NCBI RefSeq assembly: GCF_007752345.1
Contig: NZ_CP036299.1
Location: 2,805,001-2,869,000, forward strand
Length of the DNA: 64,000 nt
Origin: Planctopirus ephydatiae
GTDB lineage: Bacteria > Planctomycetota > Planctomycetia > Planctomycetales > Planctomycetaceae
Direction: 5' to 3'
Shown: in pieces, positions 39,634 through 50,210 of the stretch
Layout of the letters: every line of letters starts with the position of its first letter
How positions within the stretch are numbered: the first letter of the stretch is position 1
Made by a program: the position numbers and the translations under genes
The notes under the pieces: model-generated
Databases searched by the model: none
Told to the model about the DNA's origin: nothing
The model's input: the letters and a program-made list of their open reading frames with translations, nothing else

Positions 39634-42327
39634 TCAGAGGCTTTCGTTATCCAGCATAAAATCGTTGTCTTCCAGAGATCTCCGTTCCCGCTCAATCATT
39701 TTCTCCCGCTCGTTGGTTTTCTCACGGGAGGTGGTGTTCATGTTCCATTCGGCGGGCTTGAGTTTTCGCGGCCGGACATCTGTCAGTTGTTGTGCAGAAA
39801 CCGCGTGCAACAAATAACGATGAGTAATGGCATTGGAAAGCTGCGGGAGAATACGGGCAAGTTTTGCCAGGCGGCGGTCAATTCGATCTCGCACATCGGG
39901 CTGGTTGGCACTGGAGAGTTCTTCGGCAGAGATCAATTGCAGCAGGCTGTTGGCGTTGAGAATCAAACGCTGTTCTGTCGTTCTCAGTGGTGTCGTCTTG
40001 TCTCTGGGGAGCTGATCAATGTGCTGGGATAACGTCTGCATCTGGAAAATGACCGAACGTGGGTTGCTTTCGTCAGTCAGAATCAGATCCAGCACAGGTG
40101 GCAATTGAATGCGGGTCAGATAGCGTGTGCGATAGGTGATCAGGCTATCTGCCACTTCGACGATCGATTCCAGAACAGCCGAAGAATTCATGTATTCAGG
40201 GATTAACAGGCTTCGCCCGAGAACCAGAGTCTGCATACTCCGTTCGATGCGCCGCCCGATATCCAGAAATCGCCAACCCAGGGTTCTTGTCGTACTTTCC
40301 ATCGATAATCCACTCAGGGCCGACAGATCTCCAATCAAGCGGTTGAGCTGTTGAAGCACGTCTGCAAAATCGGTAGCGGCATTGGTGCGTCGGCGATGAA
40401 ACTCCCGGTACAGACGGTTGATCGTTCGCCAGCTATCGAGAGAAAGTCTTTCCCGAACCAGCGATGCGACATGATTGAGCTGGCTGAGTGTCGATTTCAG
40501 GCTGAATGGTTCACGTTCATCAAAAATCGCTGGTGGCAATAAACTTTCAATGGCAGGCATGTGCTGACGGAAATCCTGCAGGGCGAAGCTGGGTTCAATC
40601 TGACCCCCTTCCGCCAGGCATCGCATCAGTACAGCAACATCCGGGACATTGCTGCCACCGGATTCTCCAGTCAGTCGGCTGACCATAGTTCGCAATAAGC
40701 GAGCGGTGCTTTCCGCCCTTTCAGCAAATCGACCGACCCAGAACATGTTATCTGCCACACGGCTGGGAAGTTCCGAGCCACTTCGCCTGAGTGTAATGGC
40801 CGCCCCGGGTGGCGAAAGCAACGTGATCTGCGGTACCGGGCCATCACTTTGAACCCAGCAGTCTTTGGCACCCTCTCCCAATGAAACCGACTGATCAAGG
40901 GTGTGAGACAATGGAGAACATCGCACTAAACCACCGGGCATAGCCACGTACCCGGAATTCGATGCCACAAGATAAGTTCTCAGCCCCACATGCCATGATT
41001 GCCAGGAATCATTGAGCAGGACGGGAGCTTTCGAGCGACGCACAATCTCCTGACCGACATACAAATGCGGCCTGTGGTTCATGGCTGCCAGCAGCGTGTC
41101 TCTTTGGGATTGAGAAATTTCAGCCGGGCGTCCCGAAGGGAGGTTCGAATGCGAAAACGCAGGACGAATCCACAACGAATTCGCATGCTGCCTGACATAC
41201 TCCAATGATTTGGGGTCTCCGCACCACCAGGTTTGAGTCGATGGCAGATCCAGCTCGGTTCCCAGCCAGTTCCTCGCAATTTGCGGCAAATAAGCCATGA
41301 TGGCGGGTGTTTCGAGCAAACTGCATCCGAGTGCATTGGCCACTGCACATTGCCGGGCTCGCAAGGCCTGAACCAGTCCCGTCACACCGCGAAATGAATC
41401 CGCTTTCAGTTCCAGTGGATCGCAATCGAGGTCATCCAGCCTGCGAAACAGGACATCGACAGGAAGTAATCCGCCGAGTGTTTTCAGCATCACCTGCTGA
41501 TCGCGAACAGCGAGATCTTCTCCTTCGACAAGAGAATATCCCAGGTATCGAGCGAGGTAGGCATCTTCAAAAAAATTCGGGTTGGATGGCCCCTGGCTCA
41601 GGAGCACAATCCGCGGATTGTCCCGATGATCATAAGCCATCTTTTGCAGGAGTTCACGCAGAGCAATAAAGAAAGGCGCAAGACGCTGCACCCGCTGGTC
41701 TCGAAAAACTTTGGGGAAAATACTCGAACCCACAATGCGGTTTTCGAGTGCGTAAGCCACACCAGAGGGTGCTTCCGTTCGATCACTGACAATCACCCAT
41801 TCTCCACCGGGATTCCTGGCCAGTTCTCCCGCATAAAGCTGTAACCACTGATGCTGTACGGGTGCGGGCAGATCGTGTAGAGCCCGCGAATAATGCGGGT
41901 TCGAGTAGACCAGTTGTGGTGGTAACAATCGTTCGCTGAGCAGACGCTGTTCGCCATACAGGTCGCGAATAATCATGTTTAACAGGTATGCCCGCTGCGA
42001 CAGTCCTCGAGCAAGCTTCTGCCATTGACCGGGCGGGATGATCAATGGGATGACATCAAACTCCCAGGGCCGATTGCGCCGTTCGGTATCGCCCTGAGCA
42101 GTGTAAGTCACACTGTTTTCATGAATCGTTCGCTGGGCCTGCTGTCGAGATCGCAGCAATTCCAGCGGCCCCATCTCCTGGATGGCATCAACCAGCGAAG
42201 TTGTGTGGGCACGAAGAACCCCACGACTCATGAAATATTCGTCGTGAGTTCCTTCGGCAACCGGATAGCTTTCAACAAGACCTTCTGCGAGTCCGGTTCG
42301 CAGAACTGTTCCAGGGGCTTGAGTCAT
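39634..42327 (-). CDS. ATP-grasp / alpha-E fusion protein
   Basis: An 897-residue protein joining a circularly permuted ATP-grasp domain (about 1-515) to an alpha-E domain (about 520-870, beginning LPSRVADNMFWVGRFAERAESTARLL). The ATP-grasp half keeps EFDVIPLIIPPGQW, SDRTEAPSGVAYALENR and GLRTYLVASNSGYVAMPGGL. Where the stand-alone paralogue has the ATP lysine and a GGYG loop, however, this one reads SLWIRPAFSHSNLPSGRP (about 384-401). The lysine is replaced by Arg and the loop is missing, so ATP binding is doubtful. It may be a scaffold or regulatory partner of the active ligase. The last 45 residues are Arg/Glu/Lys rich and charged. It lies 50 bases upstream of the short transglutaminase gene. 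Confidence 0.92.
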   Translation of the reverse strand: MTQAPGTVLRTGLAEGLVESYPVAEGTHDEYFMSRGVLRAHTTSLVDAIQEMGPLELLRSRQQAQRTIHENSVTYTAQGDTERRNRPWEFDVIPLIIPPGQWQKLARGLSQRAYLLNMIIRDLYGEQRLLSERLLPPQLVYSNPHYSRALHDLPAPVQHQWLQLYAGELARNPGGEWVIVSDRTEAPSGVAYALENRIVGSSIFPKVFRDQRVQRLAPFFIALRELLQKMAYDHRDNPRIVLLSQGPSNPNFFEDAYLARYLGYSLVEGEDLAVRDQQVMLKTLGGLLPVDVLFRRLDDLDCDPLELKADSFRGVTGLVQALRARQCAVANALGCSLLETPAIMAYLPQIARNWLGTELDLPSTQTWWCGDPKSLEYVRQHANSLWIRPAFSHSNLPSGRPAEISQSQRDTLLAAMNHRPHLYVGQEIVRRSKAPVLLNDSWQSWHVGLRTYLVASNSGYVAMPGGLVRCSPLSHTLDQSVSLGEGAKDCWVQSDGPVPQITLLSPPGAAITLRRSGSELPSRVADNMFWVGRFAERAESTARLLRTMVSRLTGESGGSNVPDVAVLMRCLAEGGQIEPSFALQDFRQHMPAIESLLPPAIFDEREPFSLKSTLSQLNHVASLVRERLSLDSWRTINRLYREFHRRRTNAATDFADVLQQLNRLIGDLSALSGLSMESTTRTLGWRFLDIGRRIERSMQTLVLGRSLLIPEYMNSSAVLESIVEVADSLITYRTRYLTRIQLPPVLDLILTDESNPRSVIFQMQTLSQHIDQLPRDKTTPLRTTEQRLILNANSLLQLISAEELSSANQPDVRDRIDRRLAKLARILPQLSNAITHRYLLHAVSAQQLTDVRPRKLKPAEWNMNTTSREKTNEREKMIERERRSLEDNDFMLDNESL

Positions 42328-42446
42328 CTCGCGATGTCAATCTTTTACACGAGTTCGTACCAATGGAAGCCGCATTGTTCCGGCAGCCACGAGATGTCAT
42401 GCACACCGTGACAACCAATTCATAAATGCGTGGATACATGAGCGGT

Positions 42447-42495
42447 GCCTGCGTGTCAATATGCCAAATGGTGCAATATCAACCAACACGCAGGC
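42447..42495 (-). promoter_or_regulatory. hairpin between transglutaminase-DUF2126 gene and ATP-grasp fusion gene
   Basis: Positions 42447-42456 pair perfectly with 42486-42495 (10 bp, GCCTGCGTGT/ACACGCAGGC), and the 29-base loop itself contains short ATAT and GCCA/TGGT pairings. It begins 12 bases beyond the DUF2126 gene stop. No T-run follows on the minus strand, so it may stabilise the upstream mRNA or partly terminate, lowering expression of the four genes behind it. Confidence 0.5.
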
Positions 42496-42506
42496 TCCTG
42501 CAGGAA

Positions 42507-45500
42507 TCACATGAACATGGGTGCTGTGGGACGCCTCAGATCTAACGTAAATGGGAAGTGTCTGTTGGTGTGTTCCGGAGGAAGCTTCATAGCTCCGCCC
42601 GTGTGATTCATCTTGTAGAAGCGCGTCATGCGACGACTTTCAGCCTCGTAGGAGTTCACCGGGAAAACGTCATATCCTCGACCACCCGGATGCACCACAT
42701 GATATTGCGCACCGCCGACTGAGCGATTCAGCCAGGTATCGACGACGTCAAAGGTCAAGGGGGAATGAATTCCAATCGTCGGATGCAGGCAGGATGGCGG
42801 TTGCCACGCTCTGTACCTGATGCCAGCCACATATTCGGATTCTGTACCCGTCGGATGGAGTGGAATGCGTCGTCCGTTCACGGTGAGTACTTGACGCCCT
42901 GGAGTGAGGCCTTTCACCTTCACCTGCAGTCGTTCGACCGAAGAATCGACATACCGGGCCGTTCCGCCAGGTGCACCTTCTTCGCCCAGCACATACCACG
43001 GTTCCAGTGCTGTGCGGAACTCGATATGCACTGATCCCAGTGAGATCTCGCCGATCTTCTGGCAACGGAATTCGAGATGCGGATTGAACCAGTCGTTCTC
43101 AAATGCAAAACCAGCATTCTGCAGTTCACCAATCACACACTGGAAATCTTCTTCCAGAAAATGTGGCAGCATGAATCGATCATGCAGCGACGTTCCCCAG
43201 TGAACTGGCGGGTGACGATAGGGTTCCTCCCAGAACCATGCCACAATGGCCCGAATCAACAGTTGTTGCGTCAGGCTCATGCGGGCATGTGGGGGCATCT
43301 CAAACCCACGGAACTCCACCAGTCCCAATCGTCCGGTGGAACTGTCTGGTGAATACAATTTATCGATACAGAACTCTGCACGATGCGTGTTCCCCGTCAG
43401 GTCCACCAGCAGGTTTCTAAAGATACGATCCACCAGCCAGGGTGGGACGGATGTGTGATCGGGAATCTGCTCGAAGGCCAGTTCCAGTTCGTAAAGCGTA
43501 TCTTTTCGCCCTTCATCCACGCGGGGTGCCTGGCTGGTCGGCCCAATAAACAGCCCCGAGAATAGATATGACAGCGAAGGATGATTATTCCAATAGGTAA
43601 TCAGGCTGCGCAACAGATCGGGACGTCTGAGGAAGGGACTATCAGCCGGTGTCTTGCCGCCCAATACCACATGATTCCCACCACCAGTTCCCGAGTGTCG
43701 TCCATCGAGCATGAACTTTTCAGTCCCCAGTCGAGACAGCCGGGCTTCGTCGTACAGGCCGGTGGTTAATTCAGCCAGATCATTCCAGGTTTCCGTGGGT
43801 GGAGTATTGACTTCAATCACCCCGGGATCCGGTGTGATCTTCCAGACGAGAAGCCGAGGATCATAAGGGGAGAGGTACCCTTCCACCGCGACCGGCATCG
43901 AAAGTTCGGCCGCTGTTTCCTCGATCGCAGCGATGAGCTCCAAAAAGCATTCGGCTGTTTCAACGGGTGGAAGAAACACAAATATGCGCCCATCGCGTGG
44001 CTCAACCACGAGAGCCGTGCGGACATGGCTGTCATTCATCTGGAATGGTTCAGGCTGCTTCCAGTGTGAGTCTTGATGGCTGTCAGAATTTCCATTTGAA
44101 CCATTGTGGCCATCATGCCCGTTCGAAGGTGGCCCCGAGTATACGCCAGATCGATCAGCCGGCAGACTGCTGGCGCCGTCACTGCCAGGAGCCAGAGTTT
44201 TGCGAGCGACCGAAGAGACTGTCGCACCTTCACCAAACCCCCAGTGTTCTGTCGAAGGCCGATCCTGAGCCGCTTCACCCAGGTTTTGAGCCGACCACAA
44301 GTTCGCTCCACTGGTCGAGGCGACTCCAATAGGAGTTGCAGGAAACATCGCCTGAGCTGCCCGCCGGAGTGATTTAGGGACGGGAAGTGGCGGCAATGGT
44401 TCTAGAGGATCTCGATCGACAAGTCGTCCAAGACGTTCATCTGAAATGTAGGGCAGCGAATCCAGCGGCAGGCGGAAGCCCATCGCGGAATCACCCGGGA
44501 GCAGATAAAACTGATCTCGCCTGACAGGCCATTCGGCTGTGACCCAATGCGGTGTCGAGTTAAAGCGGTTACGGCGCAGTGGCAGAACACAACCCGTGGG
44601 TTTGCCCAGACCTCGCTCAAACAGTCGCACGATTCTCTCGCGCTCCTGCTTGTCTTTAAGTTTGTTATCGAACACATCAACGTTAATGGGCAATCGCATT
44701 TCACGCATGGCGTAATAAGCCACGTCTTCATATCCATCCACAATGGTGCTGGTCGTGACTTCGAGGTTTTTGGCCAGTAATTCGATAAACCGTCTTGCAT
44801 CCGCAAAATTGAAGTCGTATTTGGTTGTTTCGTCGGCCATGAGATTCCGATCACGCCAGACGGGTAACCCATCTTTCCGCGAGATCAGCGTAAATGCCCA
44901 GCGGGGTAATGGCTCACCTGGATACCATTTTCCTTGGCCATAATGAATCAGCGCTCCAAGGGCAAAACGCTCGCGAATACGCCGGGAAAGGACATCAGCC
45001 CGCATCCGTTTTGTCGGTCCCACGGCAGCCGTATTCCACTCGTCGCCTTCCATGTCGTCGATGGAAACAAACGTCGGTTCACCACCCATGGTCAGTCGCA
45101 CGTCGGCTGCCTGCAGGTGACGATCCACATCGTTCCCCAGCCGCATGATCCGTTGCCACTGCTCGTCAGTGTAAGGCTTCGTGACACGGGGATCTTCGTG
45201 AACTCGAACGACTTCCATTTCGAAATGGAATTTGGTTTCACAGGGATCAATCGCTCCTGTGATGGGTGCCGCAGAACCTGGCTCTGGCGTACAAGCCAAA
45301 GGAATATGCCCTTCGCCACAAAGCAGACCTGAAGTCGGATCCAGACCCACCCAACCGGCTCCCGGAAGATAGACTTCCGTCCAGGCGTGCAGATCGGTGA
45401 AGTCATACTCTGCACCGGATGGACCATCCAGAGCTTTGACATCGGGAGTCAGTTGTAAGAGATACCCTGAGGCAAAACGTGCGGCGTAACCAAGATGTCT

Positions 45501-46073
45501 CAGTATATGAACCAGTAGCCACGCAGAATCTCGGCAGGAACCAGATCGCTTGGTTAACGTTTCTTCCGGCGACTGAACACCATGTTCGAGACGGATGACG
45601 TAGCAGATATCTCGATGAAGCTGGCGGTTCAGTTCGACCAGAAAATCAATTGTTCTTTGAGGTTTTTGATCGACAGTTTCAATGTAAGCTTTGAGAGCAG
45701 GCGTGGCTGTGGGAACCTCCAGGTAGGCCGCCAGTTCGGATTTGAGCCAGGGTTCGTAGATGAACGGAAACTTCTCGGCGTACTCTTCGAGGAAAAAGTC
45801 AAACGGATTGATGACTGTCATGTCGGCAATCAGGTCGACGCTCACACTGAATTCTGTGGTCTTTTTGGGGAAAACCAGACGTGCCAGAAAGTTACCGTGA
45901 GGATCCTGCTGCCAGTTCAGATAATGGTCTTTGGGCTCAATTTTGAGCGAATACGAAACGATGGGTGTCCGACAATGAGGTGCCGGTCTGAGCCGCACAA
46001 TATGCGCTCCCATCGATACCAATCGATCGTAGGTGTAGACAGTTTTGTGATGAAGAGCGACACGGATCGTCAT
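42507..46073 (-). CDS. transglutaminase-DUF2126 protein
   Basis: An 1188-residue protein with an N-terminal transglutaminase domain and a large DUF2126 region (COG1305 plus COG4196). The beta-sandwich segment (1-110) starts [17 protein letters not shown]. The papain-like triad is Cys180 in [11 protein letters not shown], His229 in TDLHAWTEV and Asp245 in [11 protein letters not shown]2126 begins around residue 310 ([19 protein letters not shown]) and runs to the C terminus, with [15 protein letters not shown] and [12 protein letters not shown] as strong landmarks. DUF2126 has been suggested to be a ligase-like or peptide-processing domain, but this is not proven. A disordered linker of about 100 residues (575-675), rich in Gly, Ser, Asn and His, interrupts it. 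It is the first gene of the operon. Confidence 0.93.
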   Translation of the reverse strand: MTIRVALHHKTVYTYDRLVSMGAHIVRLRPAPHCRTPIVSYSLKIEPKDHYLNWQQDPHGNFLARLVFPKKTTEFSVSVDLIADMTVINPFDFFLEEYAEKFPFIYEPWLKSELAAYLEVPTATPALKAYIETVDQKPQRTIDFLVELNRQLHRDICYVIRLEHGVQSPEETLTKRSGSCRDSAWLLVHILRHLGYAARFASGYLLQLTPDVKALDGPSGAEYDFTDLHAWTEVYLPGAGWVGLDPTSGLLCGEGHIPLACTPEPGSAAPITGAIDPCETKFHFEMEVVRVHEDPRVTKPYTDEQWQRIMRLGNDVDRHLQAADVRLTMGGEPTFVSIDDMEGDEWNTAAVGPTKRMRADVLSRRIRERFALGALIHYGQGKWYPGEPLPRWAFTLISRKDGLPVWRDRNLMADETTKYDFNFADARRFIELLAKNLEVTTSTIVDGYEDVAYYAMREMRLPINVDVFDNKLKDKQERERIVRLFERGLGKPTGCVLPLRRNRFNSTPHWVTAEWPVRRDQFYLLPGDSAMGFRLPLDSLPYISDERLGRLVDRDPLEPLPPLPVPKSLRRAAQAMFPATPIGVASTSGANLWSAQNLGEAAQDRPSTEHWGFGEGATVSSVARKTLAPGSDGASSLPADRSGVYSGPPSNGHDGHNGSNGNSDSHQDSHWKQPEPFQMNDSHVRTALVVEPRDGRIFVFLPPVETAECFLELIAAIEETAAELSMPVAVEGYLSPYDPRLLVWKITPDPGVIEVNTPPTETWNDLAELTTGLYDEARLSRLGTEKFMLDGRHSGTGGGNHVVLGGKTPADSPFLRRPDLLRSLITYWNNHPSLSYLFSGLFIGPTSQAPRVDEGRKDTLYELELAFEQIPDHTSVPPWLVDRIFRNLLVDLTGNTHRAEFCIDKLYSPDSSTGRLGLVEFRGFEMPPHARMSLTQQLLIRAIVAWFWEEPYRHPPVHWGTSLHDRFMLPHFLEEDFQCVIGELQNAGFAFENDWFNPHLEFRCQKIGEISLGSVHIEFRTALEPWYVLGEEGAPGGTARYVDSSVERLQVKVKGLTPGRQVLTVNGRRIPLHPTGTESEYVAGIRYRAWQPPSCLHPTIGIHSPLTFDVVDTWLNRSVGGAQYHVVHPGGRGYDVFPVNSYEAESRRMTRFYKMNHTGGAMKLPPEHTNRHFPFTLDLRRPTAPMFM

Positions 46074-46608
46074 TTGGTCTGCGCTTTACTTACAGTATTC
46101 GTTTCGGGTGCCGCACAAGTTTGTTGTTTCGGCCCACCATCTAGGATGATTACAGTCGGAAATTCTCAGGCGAAAGTTCCTGGTACAAATCCACACTCAA
46201 TTGACGTGAAACTCAGTCGTAACGATCTTCTGGCCAAATCCAATTCCTGTTTACGGTGAACGGAAAACAGGAACCCGCAGCCAGGATTTCTGTAAGAGTA
46301 GTTCACGAACGGGCGCCGACTTGCTCCTGAATCAACTTTCTGAAAGTCTGGTCATGGGAAATTGGGACTTACCAACAAAAGTTTGCAACAAGTGCAATTT
46401 TCGTGCATTCTGAGGTGTGAAATGAGGCTCACGCCACGAAAACTTTGATGAGAAGTGAAAGCCACCTCAAATTTCAAAGAGCACACCGTGATGTGCCAAA
46501 AAAACGGGCGTTTTATTGATTAAGTGGCGCGAAATTTGGGCATGTCCTGGATTGTTGTTATCCGTCTAACTTGCAAAGTTTATTGTTTCTCCGTGGAAAT
46601 CGTGACTT
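46074..46608. other. divergent region between ATP-grasp/transglutaminase operon and sulfatase
   Basis: About 535 bases between the minus-strand DUF2126 gene and the plus-strand sulfatase. No gene can be supported; the long frame that enters from the left is antisense to the DUF2126 gene. The region is AT-rich from 46370 to 46600 and should hold promoters for both transcription units. Confidence 0.4.
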
Positions 46609-48219
46609 ATGTTCATTGTGCCTGAAATTCGTGCAGCTCTGAGTGTGTTGTTGCTGATCCAGTTGGCTGCTGAATCTCTCTTGGCCAATGAACTTACTTT
46701 GATGTCACATCAATCTCCCCGGCCGAATGTGGTGTTCATTCTTGCAGATGACCTGGGGTGGGGAGAAGTTGGTTGCTTTGGACAATCCAAAATTCCCACG
46801 CCCAACATTGACCTCCTCGCGAGTCGGGGTGTCAAACTGACTCGCCACTACAGTGGTGCACCAACATGTGCCCCTTCACGTTGCGTCCTGATGACGGGAA
46901 AACATCTGGGACACTCAGAAATTCGCGGCAATCAGCAAGCTAAAGTGAAGCTCCCTCAGTTCACAGAAGGGCAACATCCATTAAGTGACAAAGCGCTAAC
47001 CATTGCCAGACTATTTCAAAAGGCAGGTTACGCGACGGGAGCCTTTGGAAAATGGGGTCTGGGGCCAGTCGGCAGTACAGGTGAGCCCAATCGTCAGGGA
47101 TTTGATGAGTTTTTTGGTTACAACTGCCAGGCCTTGGCCCACAGTTACTTTCCCAAAGCCTTATGGAAGAATGGTGAGAGTATTGTCATCAATGAAAAGC
47201 CGGTTCCCGGCCATAAAAAGCAACCTGAAGGCGAAGTGACGATGGAGGCTTACCAGGGTGAAAAATACGCTCCCCGGTTAATTATGGCGGAGGCCCTCTC
47301 GTTTATTGATCGTCATCATCAGCAGCCGTTTTTCCTTTATCTCCCTTTGACTGAGCCGCATGTCGCGATGCAGCCACCGCCGAAAATTGTGGAAGAATTT
47401 CCGGCAGAGTGGGATGAGCGTGTCTATCGAGGCGATGGCGGTTATTTGCCACATCCCAGGCCCCGTGCAGCCTACGCCGCGATGATTCGAGATCTCGACA
47501 ACCATGTCGGAGACGTTATCGCCTCTCTCGAAAAACATGGTCAAGTGGATAACACCCTTATTGTCTTTACCAGTGACAACGGGGCGACTCATGCCAGTGC
47601 CAATCCCGATTTTCATGTCGGGGGAGCTGATCCCCTCTTCTTTAATAGCACCCGTGAACTCAAAGGATTCAAGGGAAGTATCTATGAAGGAGGCTTGCGT
47701 GTCCCAGCCATTGTTTCCTGGCCCGGGCAAATCCCTCCTGCGACAACCATCGATACCCCCAGCTATTTTCCCGATTGGTTTCCCACTCTTTGTAGCGCGA
47801 CAAATCTCCCTCTTCCTGAGGGTTTAGATGGCGTTAACCTGCTGCCATTGCTGACTGGCAAAACCTCTCCAGGTCAGTTCGTCCGTCCCGAACCCATGGT
47901 GTGGGTCTACGCCGAATATACCGGTCAGGTTTGTGTACATCTGGGAGACTTCAAGGTTCTCAGGCGCGGCCTTCGCACCAACCGGCCCGGGCCCTGGGAA
48001 GTCTATCATCTTGTTTCTGATCCCGGTGAAAGCACAAATCTGGCAGACAGCCGGCCTGATCTTATTGCCAAGGCGATCGAAGTCTTAAAGTCCCAAACCT
48101 TGCCGAACGAAGTCTTTCCTATGCCGGAGTGTGACCTGCCTGTCGTCGAAAAGGGTGCTCCCAAGGCCAAAACGCAGGGTAAGAATCGCTCCAGGCAAGA
48201 ATCTGGGGCTACAGAATAG
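46609..48219 (+). CDS. formylglycine-dependent sulfatase
   Basis: A 536-residue exported sulfatase of the arylsulfatase A family, cleaving sulfate esters, most likely of polysaccharides. The N terminus is a signal peptide (LSVLLLIQLAAESLLA). The mature part opens with PNVVFILADDLGWGEVGCFG (metal Asp pair). The activation motif CAPSR starts at Cys87, which a formylglycine-generating enzyme would convert; MTGKHLGHSEIRGN follows. Further metal and substrate residues are in FGKWGLGP, PFFLYLPLTEPHVA and TSDNGATH. The C-terminal 20 residues are Lys/Arg/Gln rich. Planctomycete genomes hold many sulfatases; no maturase or carbohydrate enzyme is adjacent, so the substrate is unknown. Confidence 0.95.
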   Translation: MFIVPEIRAALSVLLLIQLAAESLLANELTLMSHQSPRPNVVFILADDLGWGEVGCFGQSKIPTPNIDLLASRGVKLTRHYSGAPTCAPSRCVLMTGKHLGHSEIRGNQQAKVKLPQFTEGQHPLSDKALTIARLFQKAGYATGAFGKWGLGPVGSTGEPNRQGFDEFFGYNCQALAHSYFPKALWKNGESIVINEKPVPGHKKQPEGEVTMEAYQGEKYAPRLIMAEALSFIDRHHQQPFFLYLPLTEPHVAMQPPPKIVEEFPAEWDERVYRGDGGYLPHPRPRAAYAAMIRDLDNHVGDVIASLEKHGQVDNTLIVFTSDNGATHASANPDFHVGGADPLFFNSTRELKGFKGSIYEGGLRVPAIVSWPGQIPPATTIDTPSYFPDWFPTLCSATNLPLPEGLDGVNLLPLLTGKTSPGQFVRPEPMVWVYAEYTGQVCVHLGDFKVLRRGLRTNRPGPWEVYHLVSDPGESTNLADSRPDLIAKAIEVLKSQTLPNEVFPMPECDLPVVEKGAPKAKTQGKNRSRQESGATE

Positions 48220-48275
48220 CCATCAAGCTCTTCGCTTCGAATTGGAATTTCAGCCATCACGCAATATCAGCACGA

Positions 48276-49235
48276 TTACGTTTGTCGCTGAGTGAGTGCG
48301 TAAGAAATCGCCAACGCCAGAGAGTTAAGCCGAGTCGAAGTTTCATCGGCCCGAGACATGAAGACCACCGGGTGAGTTGTCCCCATCAGCATTCCACCAA
48401 ACCGGCAATGGGCTGTGTACATGATGGCTTTAACCGTAAGGTTGGCTGCCTGTAATGAAGGGAAGAGCATGGCATCGGCATTTCCGAGGATCTGCCGGTC
48501 GAGTTGCTTGCGAGAATTCGCCTGAGCATCCATGGCCATATCAAAAGAGAGCGGGCCTTCTATGACACAATCGGAAAACGCACCCTTTTGACCCATCTCA
48601 CAAAGCTCCGGGCAATCGAGAGTATCCGGCATCGCCTCGGAGACTTTTTCGGTCGCTGCCATCAGTCCCATGCGAATGGGTTCTTTGGATTGTGCTTTGT
48701 GAGAGTCGAACTTGAGTAACCCTCGGGCTGCACTGGCCAGATGGTTGAGCATTTGCCGTTTCTGTTCTCGATTCGGAGTAATGGTGATCCCTGTATCGGT
48801 CATCAGAAAACGTCGATCGACCGCCAGGAGTTCCATCAGCACGACTTGGCAGATCACTTGATCTGTGCGCAGGCCCTGGCTGCGATCCAGCACTGCTTTC
48901 ATTAACGCCGGGGTTGCTATCTGGCCTTTCATCAGCAGATCAGCGCGACCGGCGCGAATCTCGGCAGCGGCAGCCTGAGCAGGGGCGGAAGAATCGGACG
49001 GGGCATCAATCACATCTACAATCCGGAATTGATCGAGAGAGATCCCTGCAGCATCGGCCAGTTCTTCGATCTTCTGAGCAGGGCCAGTCAGCACAGGTTC
49101 GATCCAGCCGCGCTGTCTGGCCAACGACATGGCCTCGAGCACAGTCATATCGGCACCACCCGCAGCGACAACACGCATGCGAGGCTGGAGTTGATCAAGG
49201 TAAGCGAACATCACATCGAAAGATGGCAGTGGCAT
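48276..49235 (-). CDS. ptb: phosphate acyltransferase (phosphate butyryltransferase-like)
   Basis: About 319 residues from the ATG at 49235, preceded by GGAG; an upstream TTG at 49268 would add 11 residues without a good ribosome site. The protein resembles phosphate acetyl/butyryltransferases, which exchange CoA and phosphate on acyl groups. Landmarks are VVAAGGADMTVLEA, ADLLMKGQIATPALMKAVL, VVLMELLAVDRRFLMTDTGITI, EGPLSFDMAM and ADAMLFPSLQAANLTVKAI. The usual partner, butyrate or acetate kinase, is absent here. The gene lies near an enoyl-CoA hydratase on the same strand, hinting at short-chain acyl-CoA metabolism. Confidence 0.85.
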   Translation of the reverse strand: MPLPSFDVMFAYLDQLQPRMRVVAAGGADMTVLEAMSLARQRGWIEPVLTGPAQKIEELADAAGISLDQFRIVDVIDAPSDSSAPAQAAAAEIRAGRADLLMKGQIATPALMKAVLDRSQGLRTDQVICQVVLMELLAVDRRFLMTDTGITITPNREQKRQMLNHLASAARGLLKFDSHKAQSKEPIRMGLMAATEKVSEAMPDTLDCPELCEMGQKGAFSDCVIEGPLSFDMAMDAQANSRKQLDRQILGNADAMLFPSLQAANLTVKAIMYTAHCRFGGMLMGTTHPVVFMSRADETSTRLNSLALAISYALTQRQT

Positions 49236-49333
49236 GCAGTCAGACGCTCCTCGAAGTCGCACGATCAATCATTGGGGATGATTAATGCATTGTTGTGGCC
49301 GGAAAGTGATGCGGCACATGTATCGTCACCAGG

Positions 49334-50146
49334 TTATTCGGCGGGGAAGTGAGGCCGGGTATGCTGCCAGTGGGGAGTGCGCTTTTCAAGAAAGGCTCCA
49401 ATCCCTTCTTGAGCGTCGCAGGCGAGAGCGTTTTGAGTCATCAGTTCGACGGCTTTCTGATAAGCCTCGACCTCAGGAATCTCGGCCAGATCGTAGAAAG
49501 CCCGTTTGCCAATTTCGAGAGCCGTCGCACTCGCCTGGCTGATTGCCAGCACGTATTCCTCGACCGCCTCGTCCAGTTGATCAGCAGGAACCACTCGGTT
49601 CACTAAACCGATCTGTCTTGCTTCCACAGCGGAAACAACTCGTCCGGTGAGCAACATTTCCATGGCCACTCGTGGCGGAACCACACGGATGAGTGGGACC
49701 ATGGGGGTGGTACAGAACAGACCAATTTTCACGCCGGGTGTGGCGAATCCCGCAGTATCCGCTGCTACCACCAGATCACAGGCAGCAGCCAACTGACAAC
49801 CTGCGGCCGTGGCTAAACCTTGTACTCGGGCAATCACCGGTTGAGGCAACCTTCTGAGTCCCAGCATGACCCGCGTGCAGCGCGCGAACAGATGCCGGTA
49901 TTCCTCCTCCGTTCGTCCGCGCATTTCTGCAAGGTCGTGGCCAGAACAGAAAACCGGGCCTTCTGCCGCGAGCACTATAACGCGAATGGAACGATCTTCT
50001 GCAATCGCACTCAAATGCAATTCGAGTTCTTGCAGCATGAGTTCCGAAAGGGCATTTCGACGTGATGGTCTTGCGAGTGTCAGTCGAAGTGCAGCTGCTA
50101 CGCGCTCAACTTTGACAAACGCTTCACCAGAACTGGCACCGAGCAT
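49334..50146 (-). CDS. enoyl-CoA hydratase/isomerase (ECHDC3-like)
   Basis: A 270-residue crotonase-fold protein. The oxyanion-hole segments are [10 protein letters not shown] (about 66-75) and [19 protein letters not shown] (about 110-128). The glutamates that serve as acid/base in classical hydratases are not clearly in place: the second position reads [11 protein letters not shown], as in the ECHDC3-like group. Its reaction may therefore be isomerase, hydrolase or unknown. Length is standard for the family. The stop lies near the phosphate acyltransferase start (gap of about 100 bases), and both are read in the same direction. Confidence 0.88.
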   Translation of the reverse strand: MLGASSGEAFVKVERVAAALRLTLARPSRRNALSELMLQELELHLSAIAEDRSIRVIVLAAEGPVFCSGHDLAEMRGRTEEEYRHLFARCTRVMLGLRRLPQPVIARVQGLATAAGCQLAAACDLVVAADTAGFATPGVKIGLFCTTPMVPLIRVVPPRVAMEMLLTGRVVSAVEARQIGLVNRVVPADQLDEAVEEYVLAISQASATALEIGKRAFYDLAEIPEVEAYQKAVELMTQNALACDAQEGIGAFLEKRTPHWQHTRPHFPAE

Positions 50147-50210
50147 TGCGATCCATCCCCTGGAAACTGCCCGAAAATATCATGCAACAATCTTTGGGCA
50201 GCATTTCAAT

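Noticed and set aside
45582-46259. A 225-codon plus-strand frame over the DUF2126 gene start
   Set aside because: Most of it is antisense to the well-supported transglutaminase domain; such long shadows are common opposite GC-biased genes.
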